A stretch of DNA of 64,000 bases from Carnegiea gigantea (GCA_029747015.1 JAKOGI010000008.1:124001-188000), one strand, 5' to 3'. Positions 44,801 to 50,585 are shown, numbered from the stretch's first letter. The notes: a model not told the origin generated them from the sequence alone. Program-made: numbers and translations.

Positions 44801-45908
44801 ACAGATCATGGAATGAACCATCTTCCAAGCATTAAGTTAACTCGGGTCATTTTCTGGCTTCGTAATAATTCCATCGATAAATCCTTATTTATTTTTGGAT
44901 CGTATCGGTTCTTACCGCCTTTTGCCATAGATCGTAATTCTTGCCATTGAAGATTACCATTGTAATGGCTATGCCCGGGCCTTCAGACGGATGTAAAAAA
45001 TATGGTGATTGATTTTCAATCACAAATTTTTTGTTGCCACACTCATGGCACCGATGCCATGTCAAAATTTGTGGAATTCCTATTATTTCATAAATAATTT
45101 GCTGACTTTCTCATTGTTCTTCCTTGCCAACTTTTGCTTTAAATACATGAGACTCCTAATGCATGCTGTGCCGTGAGGTAGAGGGCTAGGGCAAGCAAAT
45201 CTAAGTCCACTCAAATTAGGAAAAGCTAGCTTACATAAAATAGAATTCTTACTAATTTCTTACTTATGATTTTAATATAATATGGTTTCCAAATTCCTTA
45301 ACATCATCCCTGAAAAGATGGTCCGTTTTTTTCCCTTTCTTCCTTTTCTTCATCCATTTTCTCATGATGCTAGAATTTCAACGAATTTCTGAGTTTAGAT
45401 TACAGTAGGCTTAAGTAAAAGGGGTCATCAAAACGTCCTTAACTTTCGCTGTGTAGTTGGGGTAAACCTTTTTAAGTATGCACCCAACTGTAATAGACTC
45501 TCCGTAGACGGCACCCCCCCAAAAAAAAAAAAAAAAAAGGTCTCTCCGTAAAGCAGGGCTTAGGCTTGCATATATTTGTTTTCTTGGTTGAGACTCTTAA
45601 GTATATGGCTGGGTTCCCCCCCCCCCCCCCCCATGCTTTGCTAACCTGCTAGATTTTGAAACAGGAAAGAATGCTGAGAGAAGAAAATGAACAGCTGAAG
45701 GAGGAGGTAAACATCATGTTAGAGGACCTTTTTTTGGGCTCTAAAGTGCCAAAGACCAAGTATTATTTCGGATCCTGTGTGTTTTCAGGTTGCGACACTA
45801 AAAGGAGAGGACACTACTGGAACCCACATTAATCCAGAGCTCAACAGCCTTGAAGATGCACATATGGAACGTCCTCGACCTCAAGAAACACTGCCTCTTC
45901 TCCTGTGA
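6983..45908 (+). CDS. FLC-like: FLC/MAF-like MIKC MADS-box transcription factor gene (spliced, about 39 kb)
   Basis: Nuclear DNA-binding protein of the FLOWERING LOCUS C clade, whose members bind CArG boxes and repress flowering or bud-break genes. Found exons: 6983-7173 (MADS), 38945-39009, 39088-39187, 40126-40167, 45665-45706, 45789-45908. [20 protein letters not shown] at the start is FLC-clade-like (KSSRQ). The 65/100/42/42-nt exons and phases match the MIKC pattern. The last exon ends [10 protein letters not shown], like the LPLL end of FLC. All found exons are free of stops and join in frame, except that exon 2 (I domain, expected about 60-80 nt, length 1 mod 3) was not located in the 31.8-kb interval between 7174 and 38944. 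Intron 1 and intron 5 are loaded with transposons. Clade assignment fairly sure; function is inference from family. Confidence 0.85.
7174..9404 (+). other. First 2.2 kb of intron 1, no gene recognised
   Basis: T-rich intronic sequence after the exon-1 donor. I see no exon that would fit the missing I-domain exon: the acceptor candidates I read run into stops or lack a phase-0 GT donor. A 17-base direct repeat (7319-7335 and 7364-7380) flanks a 28-base T-rich tract, which looks like the scar of a small retroposed insertion. In FLC this part of intron 1 holds the cold-memory nucleation region, but no such function can be read from sequence alone. Confidence 0.4.
7319..7380. repeat. 17-bp direct repeat flanking a poly-T tract
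   Basis: GACGCGTGAAGTGCTTT occurs at 7319-7335 and again at 7364-7380, separated by a T-rich run and GATTAGG. A duplicated target with an oligo-T insert is what a severely truncated retroposition leaves behind. Confidence 0.6.
9405..10985 (+). mobile_element. RTE-type LINE, 5'-truncated and decayed
   Basis: Reverse-transcriptase fragments lie in several frames: [20 protein letters not shown] with [11 protein letters not shown] (9450-9600, the RT finger blocks), a decayed palm where FADD has become FANDVVLI (near 9905), and a C-terminal [18 protein letters not shown] stretch (10460-10520) characteristic of plant RTE elements. The 3' region ends near 10985 in TGTTGTTGTTGTTGG, the (TTG)n tail of this clade, after a line resembling the usual conserved RTE 3' end (about 10940-10975). 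No endonuclease domain remains, and stops interrupt every frame. It lies in sense orientation inside MADS intron 1. Confidence 0.8.
9450..10579 (+). pseudogene. RTE LINE reverse transcriptase remnant
   Basis: Coding remnant of the LINE. RT motifs can be followed across at least four frame changes: the N-terminal block at 9450-9720, the GVTNDFLVG / [14 protein letters not shown] region at about 9770-9860, the altered catalytic FADD (now FAND, near 9905), the [19 protein letters not shown] helix at 9935-10000, and the RGRGRPKK tail near 10460. Loss of an aspartate and multiple stops make it inactive. Confidence 0.8.
10986..11658. other. Intron sequence between LINE and CACTA, nothing recognised
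   Basis: About 670 bases without recognisable coding sequence, repeats or transposon ends. Short ORFs on the minus strand (11183-11424) show no known motif. Confidence 0.4.
11680..12020. repeat. CACTA subterminal repeats, left side
   Basis: At least ten copies of GCGACGGAA or its complement (allowing small changes) lie in both orientations. In En/Spm elements such motifs bind the TNPA-type protein to bring the ends together. Confidence 0.8.
12366..13678 (-). pseudogene. CACTA second protein (transposase_24-like), broken
   Basis: Four open pieces on the minus strand. The piece 13678-13484 holds basic, proline-rich sequence. The piece 13433-13230 carries [20 protein letters not shown], which matches the conserved ELF.RTH motif of plant transposase_24 proteins. 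Pieces 13126-12836 and 12824-12366 hold the C-terminal part with a heptad-like glutamine-rich stretch ([20 protein letters not shown]). This protein accompanies TNP2 in many CACTA elements. Stops and frame changes separate the pieces. Confidence 0.6.
13656..15696 (-). pseudogene. CACTA TNP2-type transposase, broken
   Basis: Order on the minus strand: a transposase-associated N-terminal domain (15696-15331) with CPCAKCRNK and the [17 protein letters not shown] stretch; a decayed middle (15151-14882); the TNP2 core (14674-14195) with [28 protein letters not shown] and [12 protein letters not shown]; and the DUF4218-type end (14102-13656) with [20 protein letters not shown]. These match the domain order of plant TNP2 transposases, which cut and join the element ends. 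Internal stops and frameshifts, plus apparent loss of part of the core, indicate a pseudogene. The gene reads opposite to the MADS gene that hosts it. Confidence 0.88.
15700..16540. other. AT-rich non-coding part of the CACTA element
   Basis: No coding sequence. A related block appears twice: about 16205-16290 and 16345-16480 share CAACATAT, AAATTTTAACTT and TTAAAGCAATAA phrases, an imperfect internal tandem duplication of about 170 bases. It lies between the transposase 5' end and the right subterminal repeats. Confidence 0.5.
16740..17060. repeat. CACTA subterminal repeats, right side
   Basis: Repeated TTCCGTCGCCAATT and GGCGGCAAT-like motifs, including a near-identical pair around 16915-17000 (GTCGCCAATT, GGTCACT, GTCAAATACAATTTTT phrases). 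They mirror those at the other end. Confidence 0.75.
17068..20160. other. Intron 1 stretch, no gene recognised
   Basis: Three kilobases of AT-rich sequence without a convincing exon or transposon end. One 25-base tandem duplication lies at about 17948-18000 (TATAGAAAAATTAATAG repeat). Short minus-strand ORFs at 18666-18860 and 19806-20018 have no recognisable motif. Confidence 0.4.
20172..20420 (-). pseudogene. LINE-type RNase H fragment
   Basis: The minus-strand frame contains QTHIYHEG-like sequence ([20 protein letters not shown]), which matches the C-terminal RNase H motif of plant L1-type LINEs (H-x-x-R/H-E-x-N-x-x-A-D-x-L-A), with N replacing the expected D. Only about 80 codons remain. 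A poly-T/A tract lies just beside it (20125-20145). Confidence 0.55.
20630..22440 (-). mobile_element. Ty1-copia remnant (3' part)
   Basis: The minus strand carries the RNase H end of a copia pol (22240-21874), followed downstream by about 1.2 kb of non-coding sequence that may be the 3' UTR and 3' LTR. No LTR pair was identified, and gag, protease, integrase and RT are absent. The adjacent Tat gypsy element starts near 22445, so the copia body may have been cut by that insertion. Confidence 0.6.
21874..22260 (-). pseudogene. Copia RNase H remnant
   Basis: The [16 protein letters not shown] stretch near 22210 (the conserved S-T-x-E-A-E-Y motif) is followed, after a frame break, by [20 protein letters not shown] and [13 protein letters not shown] (22116-21990), the typical end of copia RNase H, and FTKPIP near 21940. 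A stop inside the region and loss of everything upstream show it is dead. Confidence 0.8.
22445..22890 (+). promoter_or_regulatory. Candidate 5' LTR of the Tat element with TATA box
   Basis: CTATAAATAC at 22596-22605 is a good TATA box, followed by a pyrimidine-rich stretch and the downstream GCGCCGTCTGTGG leader phrase at 22895. The left LTR edge is not proven; TGACACGTGGCACC at 22458 is one possible start. A second LTR copy was not seen in the window, so the limits cannot be confirmed. Confidence 0.5.
23087..24579 (+). pseudogene. Tat-lineage gag
   Basis: The longest intact piece (23545-24579, 344 codons) holds the retrotransposon gag core: [40 protein letters not shown], then LKDYLMRFN and the ALRRAHDFI helix. 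It ends in a CCHC-like knuckle ([14 protein letters not shown] near 24405-24445) that binds RNA. An N-terminal stretch in another frame (23087-23539) ends in a stop at 23540, indicating a frameshift. Gag forms the particle in which reverse transcription happens. Confidence 0.82.
24756..25290 (+). pseudogene. Tat-lineage protease region
   Basis: [20 protein letters not shown] matches the retropepsin active-site region of Tat elements, where the usual sequence is D-x-G-S-S; here the catalytic D is changed (VGVGCS). The downstream [20 protein letters not shown] stretch is also typical. The frame stops at 25036 and resumes shifted (25067-25285). With the catalytic residue lost, it cannot be active. 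Confidence 0.7.
25436..26600 (+). pseudogene. Tat-lineage reverse transcriptase and RNase H, broken
   Basis: Pieces in several frames: the pre-[19 protein letters not shown] block (25480-25530), [20 protein letters not shown] and [14 protein letters not shown] (25630-25740), the [10 protein letters not shown] block (25790-25830), the [20 protein letters not shown] block (25880-25940), [10 protein letters not shown] (YVDD catalytic site, near 25970) and a gypsy RNase H part with [20 protein letters not shown] (26480-26540). At least five frame changes or stops separate these. Confidence 0.85.
26614..27028 (+). pseudogene. Tat-lineage additional (archaeal-type) RNase H
   Basis: [20 protein letters not shown] begins the domain at 26726 (first catalytic D in YVDGS), followed by [20 protein letters not shown] (E and second motif) and [14 protein letters not shown]. 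This second RNase H is a hallmark of Tat elements. The reading frame ends at 27028 and homology stops, so the linker and integrase are missing. Confidence 0.8.
27519..27616. repeat. 40-bp tandem repeat, about 2.5 copies
   Basis: Unit TAATATACGAGCATGCTTTA plus 20 more bases, at 27519-27558 and 27559-27598 with one mismatch, then a partial third copy. Confidence 0.9.
28357..28612. repeat. Tandem duplication of about 125-134 bp
   Basis: Two diverged copies beginning ATAAGGCCTTTATAGGTTG at 28357 and 28491, each ending in ATGTTGTT.AGTTCTTT. Differences are scattered point changes and small indels. Confidence 0.85.
29548..31548 (-). pseudogene. hAT transposase (BED finger, DUF4413, dimerisation domain), broken
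   Basis: From the ATG at 31548: an acidic N-terminus, a BED zinc finger ([10 protein letters not shown] near 31310, then LKRHLNIC near 31255), the catalytic core with [17 protein letters not shown] (31000-30930), [18 protein letters not shown] (about 30760), [19 protein letters not shown] (about 30680) and [14 protein letters not shown] (about 30500), a DUF4413 linker (30327-30097) and the hAT dimerisation domain with [20 protein letters not shown] (29640-29580). These are the canonical plant hAT domains in order. Frame changes near 31260, 31050, 30890, 30330 and 29800 split it; some could be introns, but most look like decay. Confidence 0.85.
31868..31956. repeat. 37-bp tandem repeat in the hAT 5' region
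   Basis: GTACGGTTCAGAATTGAAAT begins units at 31868, 31905 and 31942 (last copy partial). It lies between the transposase start and the element end. Confidence 0.9.
34132..34191. repeat. 30-bp perfect tandem duplication
   Basis: TTACTAAGGTTAAATCATGC plus ten bases occurs twice, adjacent and without mismatch. Confidence 0.9.
35939..36004. repeat. 33-bp perfect tandem duplication
   Basis: CGATGAAGATTCTATTAGAG plus 13 bases occurs at 35939-35971 and 35972-36004. Confidence 0.9.
36986..37582 (+). mobile_element. TRIM (miniature LTR retrotransposon)
   Basis: Two diverged direct repeats of similar length, 36986-37176 (191 bp) and 37396-37582 (187 bp), start TGTA and end in TTTGT.ACA. They share TCATAAGTTTCAT, a CATTTTTG phrase and TTAGTGG.TTG phrases in order. 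Directly after the first repeat lies TTTGGTATTAGAAACG, a decayed tRNA-Met primer site. The 220-base interior has no gene. LTR-like ends, a primer site and no coding sequence fit a TRIM. Confidence 0.6.
37849..38070 (-). CDS. Open frame of unknown origin (73 codons)
   Basis: The minus-strand frame starts as [20 protein letters not shown] and ends EACGSG then stop. Its composition (balanced, cysteine- and leucine-containing, helical) looks more protein-like than the AT-rich surroundings. I do not recognise the family. It could be the last exon of a gene captured by a transposon or of a small antisense gene inside MADS intron 1. A possible 3' splice site (GGTTGAAG) precedes it near 38078. Low confidence that it is expressed. 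Confidence 0.25.
   Translation of the reverse strand: MWCTAILVTLEKLRQPEARKHYKVVSRTELAALNKHCEALSLCRNLCRDGLLKFHGWYDEQVMSFANEACGSG
38280..38420. repeat. 41-bp GC-rich minisatellite, 3.4 copies
   Basis: Units begin at 38280, 38321, 38362 and 38403 with CTG.(C/T)(A/G)A.T phrases and end GGTTCTAT or AGTTCTAT. The first two copies differ at one base; the later ones have diverged. A weaker partial copy precedes them (38251-38279). It lies about 530 bp upstream of MADS exon 3. Confidence 0.85.
38843..38878. repeat. (CCCATG)6 hexanucleotide repeat
   Basis: Six perfect copies of CCCATG, about 65 bp upstream of MADS exon 3, within the last part of the preceding intron. Confidence 0.95.
38945..39009 (+). 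CDS. FLC-like: Exon 3 of FLC-like gene: start of K domain
   Basis: 65 nt, the classic third MIKC exon size (62 or 65). It encodes [20 protein letters not shown] plus E and a split codon, giving the first amphipathic part of the K domain used for dimer and tetramer contacts. The acceptor is TTGCAACAG; a second AG three bases on (CAGCAG, 38942-38947) would give the 62-nt form. The donor is the non-canonical AAAG|GCAAGC at 39010, a GC-AG type site. If this donor is skipped, the frame stays open through the next 78 bases. Confidence 0.75.
39088..39187 (+). CDS. FLC-like: Exon 4 of FLC-like gene: K domain
   Basis: Exactly 100 nt, the invariant size of MIKC exon 4. It encodes [20 protein letters not shown] then [13 protein letters not shown]. 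The [15 protein letters not shown] stretch is the conserved core of the K domain; leucine spacing fits an amphipathic helix. The acceptor is TTATCTTCAG and the donor AAG|GTCCTA is weak but valid. It begins in phase 2 and ends in phase 0. Confidence 0.88.
39595..39735 (+). other. Exon-like 141-nt open segment in intron 4
   Basis: Preceded by a strong acceptor (TCCTTTCTCTTTCAG) and followed by CAG|GTCTTG. It is 47 codons long, open, phase 0 at both sides, and encodes [20 protein letters not shown] followed by a helical stretch ending TSQIAAHYQ. Intron 4 is also phase 0, so inclusion would keep the MADS frame. The product does not resemble a MADS K domain. It may be a cryptic or cassette exon, or part of a captured gene. 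Confidence 0.35.
40126..40167 (+). CDS. FLC-like: Exon 5 of FLC-like gene: K domain
   Basis: 42 nt, the standard size of MIKC exon 5, encoding [14 protein letters not shown], close to the usual K-domain helix in this place. The acceptor GTTTTTTGCCAG has a strong pyrimidine tract, and the donor is CAG|GTGTGC. Both boundaries are phase 0. It is followed by a 5.5-kb intron containing an antisense copia element. Confidence 0.87.
40253..40524. repeat. 133-bp tandem duplication (period 139)
   Basis: TTCATAGGGTACATATCTGA starts copies at 40253 and 40392; both end GTTTACCAACTT. They differ at about six positions. It lies in MADS intron 5, 85 bp after exon 5. Confidence 0.92.
40737..43571 (-). pseudogene. 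Copia integrase, RT and RNase H, broken
   Basis: Integrase pieces 43571-43201 ([20 protein letters not shown] and [13 protein letters not shown], the D and DD region) and 43207-42950 ([20 protein letters not shown]). RT is nearly unreadable: ALEAN at about 42060, then fragments around 41800-41500. [13 protein letters not shown] at about 41290-41250 matches the usual copia linker, and [20 protein letters not shown] at about 40950 with [15 protein letters not shown] is RNase H. A GC-rich block at 42230-42650 separates integrase and RT. Multiple stops. Confidence 0.85.
43708..44960 (-). pseudogene. Copia gag, zinc knuckle and protease
   Basis: The gag piece 44649-44380 has [15 protein letters not shown], the [17 protein letters not shown] stretch and the [15 protein letters not shown] stretch typical of plant copia gag. 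The knuckle [14 protein letters not shown] lies near 44300-44260. The protease, with [15 protein letters not shown], is near 43990-43945 (catalytic DSG). Frame breaks at about 44380 and 44130. Upstream gag (44960-44650) is decayed. Confidence 0.85.
45062..45664. other. End of intron 5
   Basis: About 600 bases between the copia primer site and exon 6. It may hold the copia 5' LTR. It contains two homopolymer stretches: C8A20 at 45511-45538 and C17 at 45616-45632. No coding sequence. Confidence 0.4.
45665..45706 (+). CDS. FLC-like: Exon 6 of FLC-like gene: end of K domain
   Basis: 42 nt encoding [14 protein letters not shown], a highly typical K-domain terminal helix (compare the E-L-R-E-E-N motif in all MIKC proteins). 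The acceptor is GAAACAG and the donor GAG|GTAAAC. Phase 0 at both ends. The preceding 50 bases contain a 17-base poly-C run (45616-45632), which is unusual close to an acceptor. Confidence 0.88.
45789..45908 (+). CDS. FLC-like: Exon 7 of FLC-like gene: C-terminal domain and stop
   Basis: 120 nt including the TGA at 45906-45908, encoding 39 residues. It starts [11 protein letters not shown] and ends [12 protein letters not shown]. The hydrophobic LPLL end is shared with FLC and MAF proteins. The acceptor TGTGTTTTCAG is strong; the intron before it is 82 nt. The exon is in phase 0. It shows no frameshift or stop, so the 3' end of the gene looks intact. Confidence 0.85.
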   Translation, partial: VATLKGEDTTGTHINPELNSLEDAHMERPRPQETLPLLL

Positions 45909-46096
45909 CAACCTTTCTCACCCGCAAGCATAGGGCGGTTTTTCCAGTTGACGGCCAGTTGGCTGTCAGTTGATGCTGAAAGCTTCCCGTTTTTCTCAAC
46001 GAGGTCGTCTTCTCATCGTCACATGTGCATTTCCTAGCCTTCAATGTCACTAAACTACTTCTAATACAACTGTATCAGCTAATCCTACTAACTACC

Positions 46097-46275
46097 CCCG
46101 AATGGATAAGTATGCTATAGGCTGTGTAATAAGCTCAATATGAAGAACAACCAGTGAGCATGCTTAATCAATATTGTAACTCTAAAGCCCGAATGTATAA
46201 GTATGGTAGAAGCTGTGTAATAAGCTCAATATGATGAAAAACCAGTGAGCATATTTAATCAATATTATTACTCTT
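46097..46275. repeat. 91-bp tandem duplication in the MADS 3' flank
   Basis: CCCGAATG.ATAAGTATG begins copies at 46097 and 46188; both run through GCTGTGTAATAAGCTCAATA to AATCAATATT. It starts 189 bases after the MADS stop codon, probably in or just after the 3' UTR. AATAAGC-type signals in each copy could act in polyadenylation. Confidence 0.88.
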
Positions 46276-46290
46276 CCTAGCTTTAGAAGC

Positions 46291-46433
46291 TTACCACCAC
46301 ATACAGTGCTCGGTTTTCTGAGGGGGAAGAAGTTCAAGATCGTCCCAACCAGCTTGGTCATTTCCGGGAGTGTTCGTTGAGAAATCCTTGCTTTCTTTGG
46401 TTGAGTAATAATGATGCAGGGGACTCCTGTTTT
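46291..46433 (-). CDS. Possible last exon of a convergent gene
   Basis: On the minus strand, TTTTATCTGCAG (a good acceptor) precedes an open segment encoding NRSPLHHYYSTKESKDFSTN, then GNDQAGWDDLELLPPQKTEH and CMWW, and a TAA at 46291-46293. The acidic WDDLE phrase followed by a polar tail looks like a genuine C-terminus. I do not recognise the protein. Another frame over the same bases is also open (46182-46547), so the choice is uncertain. Upstream exons would lie beyond the hAT MITE that begins at 46569; none was identified with confidence. Confidence 0.3.
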
Positions 46434-46568
46434 CTGCAGATAAAATATATGAAAAATTTTACTAAAGAGGCTATCATATTCCAAACCATTGTGCACCGGA
46501 CATTGTAGTATCAAGGTAGAAATGCATTTCTTTGGCACGCAATTCACAATTACAATTCATCTTCGCAG

Positions 46569-47090
46569 TAGGGCTGGCAAAAATTTAGATCTGGGTTGAT
46601 TTTGGTCCGGACAAATCTGACATTCGGACAAAAATTTTATACCCAAACTCTGTCCGGATTATAAATCGAACACTCTGATCAGACCCAGATCCATACTCGA
46701 ATGTCTGATGTCCGAACCCGGTTGTCCAAATTTGTGATATAATTTTACGACATTGCGGCCGAAATTTGTATGATCAAACCTAAACCTGATTTTTTAATGT
46801 CCACACCCGATTGTCAAAGTTGTTTTTTACAAAATTGTCTAAAGAATTTGGGCTAAAATTACACAAAGGTGTGTCCAAATCCGATTATTCGAATTTGTCC
46901 GAACTCAAAATAGTTCAAAAATTCGGACAACCCGAACCCGAATGCCTAAATTCGAACCCGATCCAGATTTAAATTGGGACATGACCGGTTGTCCGAATTT
47001 TAAATTCAGACATAAATTTTGTGACTGTACGCGATTGTTCAGGGCAAACAAATTCGAATAATAGGATTGGATAGATTTTTACCAGCCCTA
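46569..47090. mobile_element. Non-autonomous hAT element (MITE), 522 bp
   Basis: Starts TAGGGCTGGCAAAAAT and ends ATTTTTACCAGCCCTA: terminal inverted repeats matching at 15 of 16 bases. It is flanked by CTTCGCAG (46561-46568) and CTTTGCAG (47091-47098), an 8-bp target duplication with one change. The interior is made of repeated TCCGAATTTG / CCCGAACCCGA-like phrases and no ORF. TIR type and duplication length mark it as hAT. Confidence 0.9.
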
Positions 47091-47098
47091 CTTTGCAG

Positions 47099-49953
47099 TG
47101 TTGGGTTGGACTACGAACCAGTTATCTACTTCGTTGATTTCTACAGTATTTTTGTCACGTCATAGCGACCTTTTTAAGTATGTTATAATCTTAGATTGTT
47201 TTCCATTGAGATTTTGACCAAACGCAAAGTATGTCAGCTTTGTGTCAAATTTCCACTCTTGAAGCCGCCTCTTGTTAGCAAAAAATGGATATTAGTTTTA
47301 TACTATAGGTCCCTTATAAACAATTTTTTTCCAGCTTCAAATTGAATTTCATTACAAAAATTATTTTATTTGCTTTAACAGATAGTATTTTCATGACTTA
47401 CCAGCTAGTAAATAACCTCTCAACCTAGCAATGCAATTAGAAGTGAAAATTTATTGTACTCATTTCTATTTTATTTTACTAATTCTTGTCCGTGCGCTCG
47501 CACGAGATGCATCATTGGTAAAAGTTAATAAGAGTGAATACCATCATAAATATAAAGTTCATGTTAAATATACATTCAATCCAAAGAAAAAATAGTTTTC
47601 AATTCAAATCATAATTTGATAATCTAACATCAGAACACTTGTTGAACATAGTTTAAATAAATTTATTGGACACTCAAAGTCATTTTTGCTATTTGATATA
47701 TAACCAAAGATTATGTATTTTTTAATCAAAATTCAAATCTAATATCACAAAAATCTCGCCATCAGGCAGGGTGTGGAGATCTGATATAACAGTCTTACCC
47801 CTGAAATATAAAATTATAGAAAGATTGATTCTGATAACCTCATATTTAAAACTATAGACTACCTACTACTCCACAAAAACGGAACAAATAAAGTTTAGAA
47901 AGGCATTTTGGCTTTAGCCCGTACAATCTAAGCAAAAAAATAGTCCAAATTAGCCTTTTTCAACTATACAAAATCCGGACACGAAATATTATGCATTCTT
48001 TAATAAAATAAAATATCTAGAGTAAATAACAATTCACATAGAATACTGGGAGGATATGTGATTTTACAAATCACAAGTGTTTACTGGGCATTTTTTGTTT
48101 AAGTGCTACAACCACTCACTAAGGAAGGTTTTTTTGCCCCTCTGCTGCTTCAGAAAAAGGAAGAATTTGAGTTGGTAACCATGATTAATACCATGTTAAT
48201 TCTACTTTGAGATAGACAACCTACATTCCGTCACATAATTTCCCACATCACAAGGATAACCCAATTGATTAGTAGGGTCCCTAAAATAAAAGAGATAAGA
48301 TGGGGATATTGAAAGTAGGAAACAACATACTCAAGCGCAGTAACATATCCAAAACAAAGAAGTTTTTGCGTAAGGGATCAAAATAAGGGATTTGTGAGCG
48401 ATGCGTTGTAGAATGGAGGAAGCCAAGGGTTTGCACGACTACATTTCTCTGCGACATCCACTTTATATCCCTCATATAAATGTCTCACAAATATTGAACT
48501 ATAGCAATCATATAAACTATATAAACCACTAATAATACCAAAATAATATGACTACATTGTAGAGCCTCAATCCCTAAAGTCACTTATCATACCACACATG
48601 ACCATGACCTAAGGTTATCCGCCTCAACTTTCACTAATGAGGTGAGTGTTCACATTTCACAAAGACATAAAGGGATATGCCCTTCTTTTAGCCCCTTTCC
48701 CCCTTCCATGCCTTCCCCCACAAGGGCGTCCTCATGAGAGATGGAGCCTCTATTGGATAAGTTAAACCCCCCCCCCCCCCCCCAAAAAAAAAAAAAAATC
48801 ATCAAAAGTCATTTCACACCTTTTATCACTATAATTATGCATGCTTTATTAATGTATTGTTGTATATTTGTATACAAAATTGACCCATTATGAAAAAACT
48901 CACCAAGCTAATAAGCCGCCTTTTGTAGAAATATCAAAATGAATCAATCAAAATTAATCGATCTATTATCAGGATAACTTTTGTTGATGCAAATATAATT
49001 TCGCAAAAACAATAAACTAACATTGCTCAATTTGAGACAACAAAATCTTTAAACCAATCAAGTTTTTTGTATCTCTTAAGCTAGTTAACCCCCCTCCCCC
49101 AAAAAAATCATGATGTCTATTGCTTATTCTCTTCTCATATAAAGAAAACGATGTATCATACATAGAATATATGACCAGTTATTATGGGCTAACATTAGAT
49201 CTTATCTTATTTCCTGTCGAGAGTAGAATTGACAGAGAAATAAGTGTAACTAAAATAATAACTTCTAAAATTTCTTTTGTGATAAAATGCAATTTACTGC
49301 CAGAAAAAAATATACAAATATTAAAATAAATAATTGAACTTATACCTTAACCAAATAGAGTTCCTCCAATCAATCTATCTACATTCTTCAATTACTCCCT
49401 CCTGAACAAAAAATCTTCTTTCCTCCTACCAAAAGTAGAAAATTGACAAAAGATTACGTGTTAGAAAAAACAATTTTAGTATGTCTTGTGCATTAAGATG
49501 AAAAATATACAAACATTAAAATAAGTAATTGAACTTATACCTTATTCACATTGAATTCCTTATGTGATCTGTTTATGCTCTTTAATTATTCATGGTCCTC
49601 ATCATTTTGGATTCTAGATTGTAGATTCTTGCTAGATTTGTATTTGAAGATTCTTGCTAGATTTGTATTTGAGTTTATTAAATTATTATTTTGGAAGAGA
49701 TTAATTGTGCCCGTATCTCAATGTATGACATTTTAGATTCAAAAGAGGGAAGCATTTTTAACCTCTATTATTCTACTACTTATAACATAAAAATTTGATT
49801 AGATGCGTGGAATAGGAATACTGTGTTTCAATTCATTGACAACCTTTTTTTTTCCTTTATTTTTCTCTGTCTGAAGTTGGTAATTCAGGTTAAGTAGTGA
49901 AGGAGTACTTGTGCATTTTGGGCCAAAATAAGCATGTACTTGTTGATCGGGTG
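47099..49953. other. 3' flank, no gene recognised
   Basis: 2.9 kb of AT-rich sequence without a convincing exon or transposon end. It holds a C17A15 homopolymer junction at 48767-48798, an imperfect repeat (TAATTGAACTTATACCTTA at about 49331 and 49527), and a short duplication near 49620-49672 (AGATTCTTGCTAGATTTGTA twice). Confidence 0.4.
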
Positions 49954-49961
49954 GTTCTAAC

Positions 49962-50577
49962 TAAGGTTGTCAGCAGTTAATCCGATACGATTAGCAATTC
50001 GAACCGAATATAAAATTAAGTAGGTTTAGGTAAAGTTTTTCAACCCATTTAATTATATAGGTTGACACTTTTAATAATTTAATTAATTGGGTTAGGTTAT
50101 GGTTCAGAACTTTGACACGAAAAAATAACTATTTAATCCAATTAAATAGGTTAAATAAATTAACCCGTATACCCAATTACCATATATTTTTTTGGAGGGA
50201 ATTGTGAAAATATGAGGTTTAATCAATTCGATCTTTATTTTGGGATTGTGGACTTGTAATTCATTTGGATTATGAATAATGGTTGCATTATAATAATATA
50301 TTAAACTCAAAAGATTGACATATGGTAATCGACAATTATATTTTAGTCAAAATATTAATCAGGTAAATAGGTAACTGGATAGTCTGAGTATGACCCGTTT
50401 ATATTAAACATATTAATAGATAAATTTCAGATCAACATGTTTAAAAAATAAATAGATACAAATCAAAGCTTTCAACACGTTTAATAAACGGGTTAAGCTA
50501 AGATCAAAGATTTCTCAACCCGTTTAAATTTGACACGAATACGAACTAATCCAGACTTAATCTATTTGACAAACCAA
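49962..50577. mobile_element. Non-autonomous hAT element, 616 bp
   Basis: Flanked by a perfect 8-bp duplication GTTCTAAC (49954-49961 and 50578-50585). Ends read TAAGGTTGTCA and, inverted, TTGGTTTGTCA. The interior carries AACCCGTTTAAA, GGGTTAAG and related motifs like those near the ends of the hAT element at 28773-33041, suggesting the same or a sister family. No ORF. It could be moved only in trans. Confidence 0.88.
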
Positions 50578-50585
50578 GTTCTAAC

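Larger units (their letters stand above)
40560..45061 (-). mobile_element. Ty1-copia retrotransposon, antisense in MADS intron 5
   Basis: The minus strand shows a degraded tRNA-Met-like primer site (TGGCATCGGTGCCA, 45046-45059), gag (45000-44380), zinc knuckle, protease, integrase, decayed RT and RNase H ending near 40740. LTRs could not be paired: the candidate 5' LTR would lie upstream of 45061, and no clear polypurine tract was found near 40560. All frames are broken. Inserted opposite to the MADS gene, between exons 5 and 6. Confidence 0.85.
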
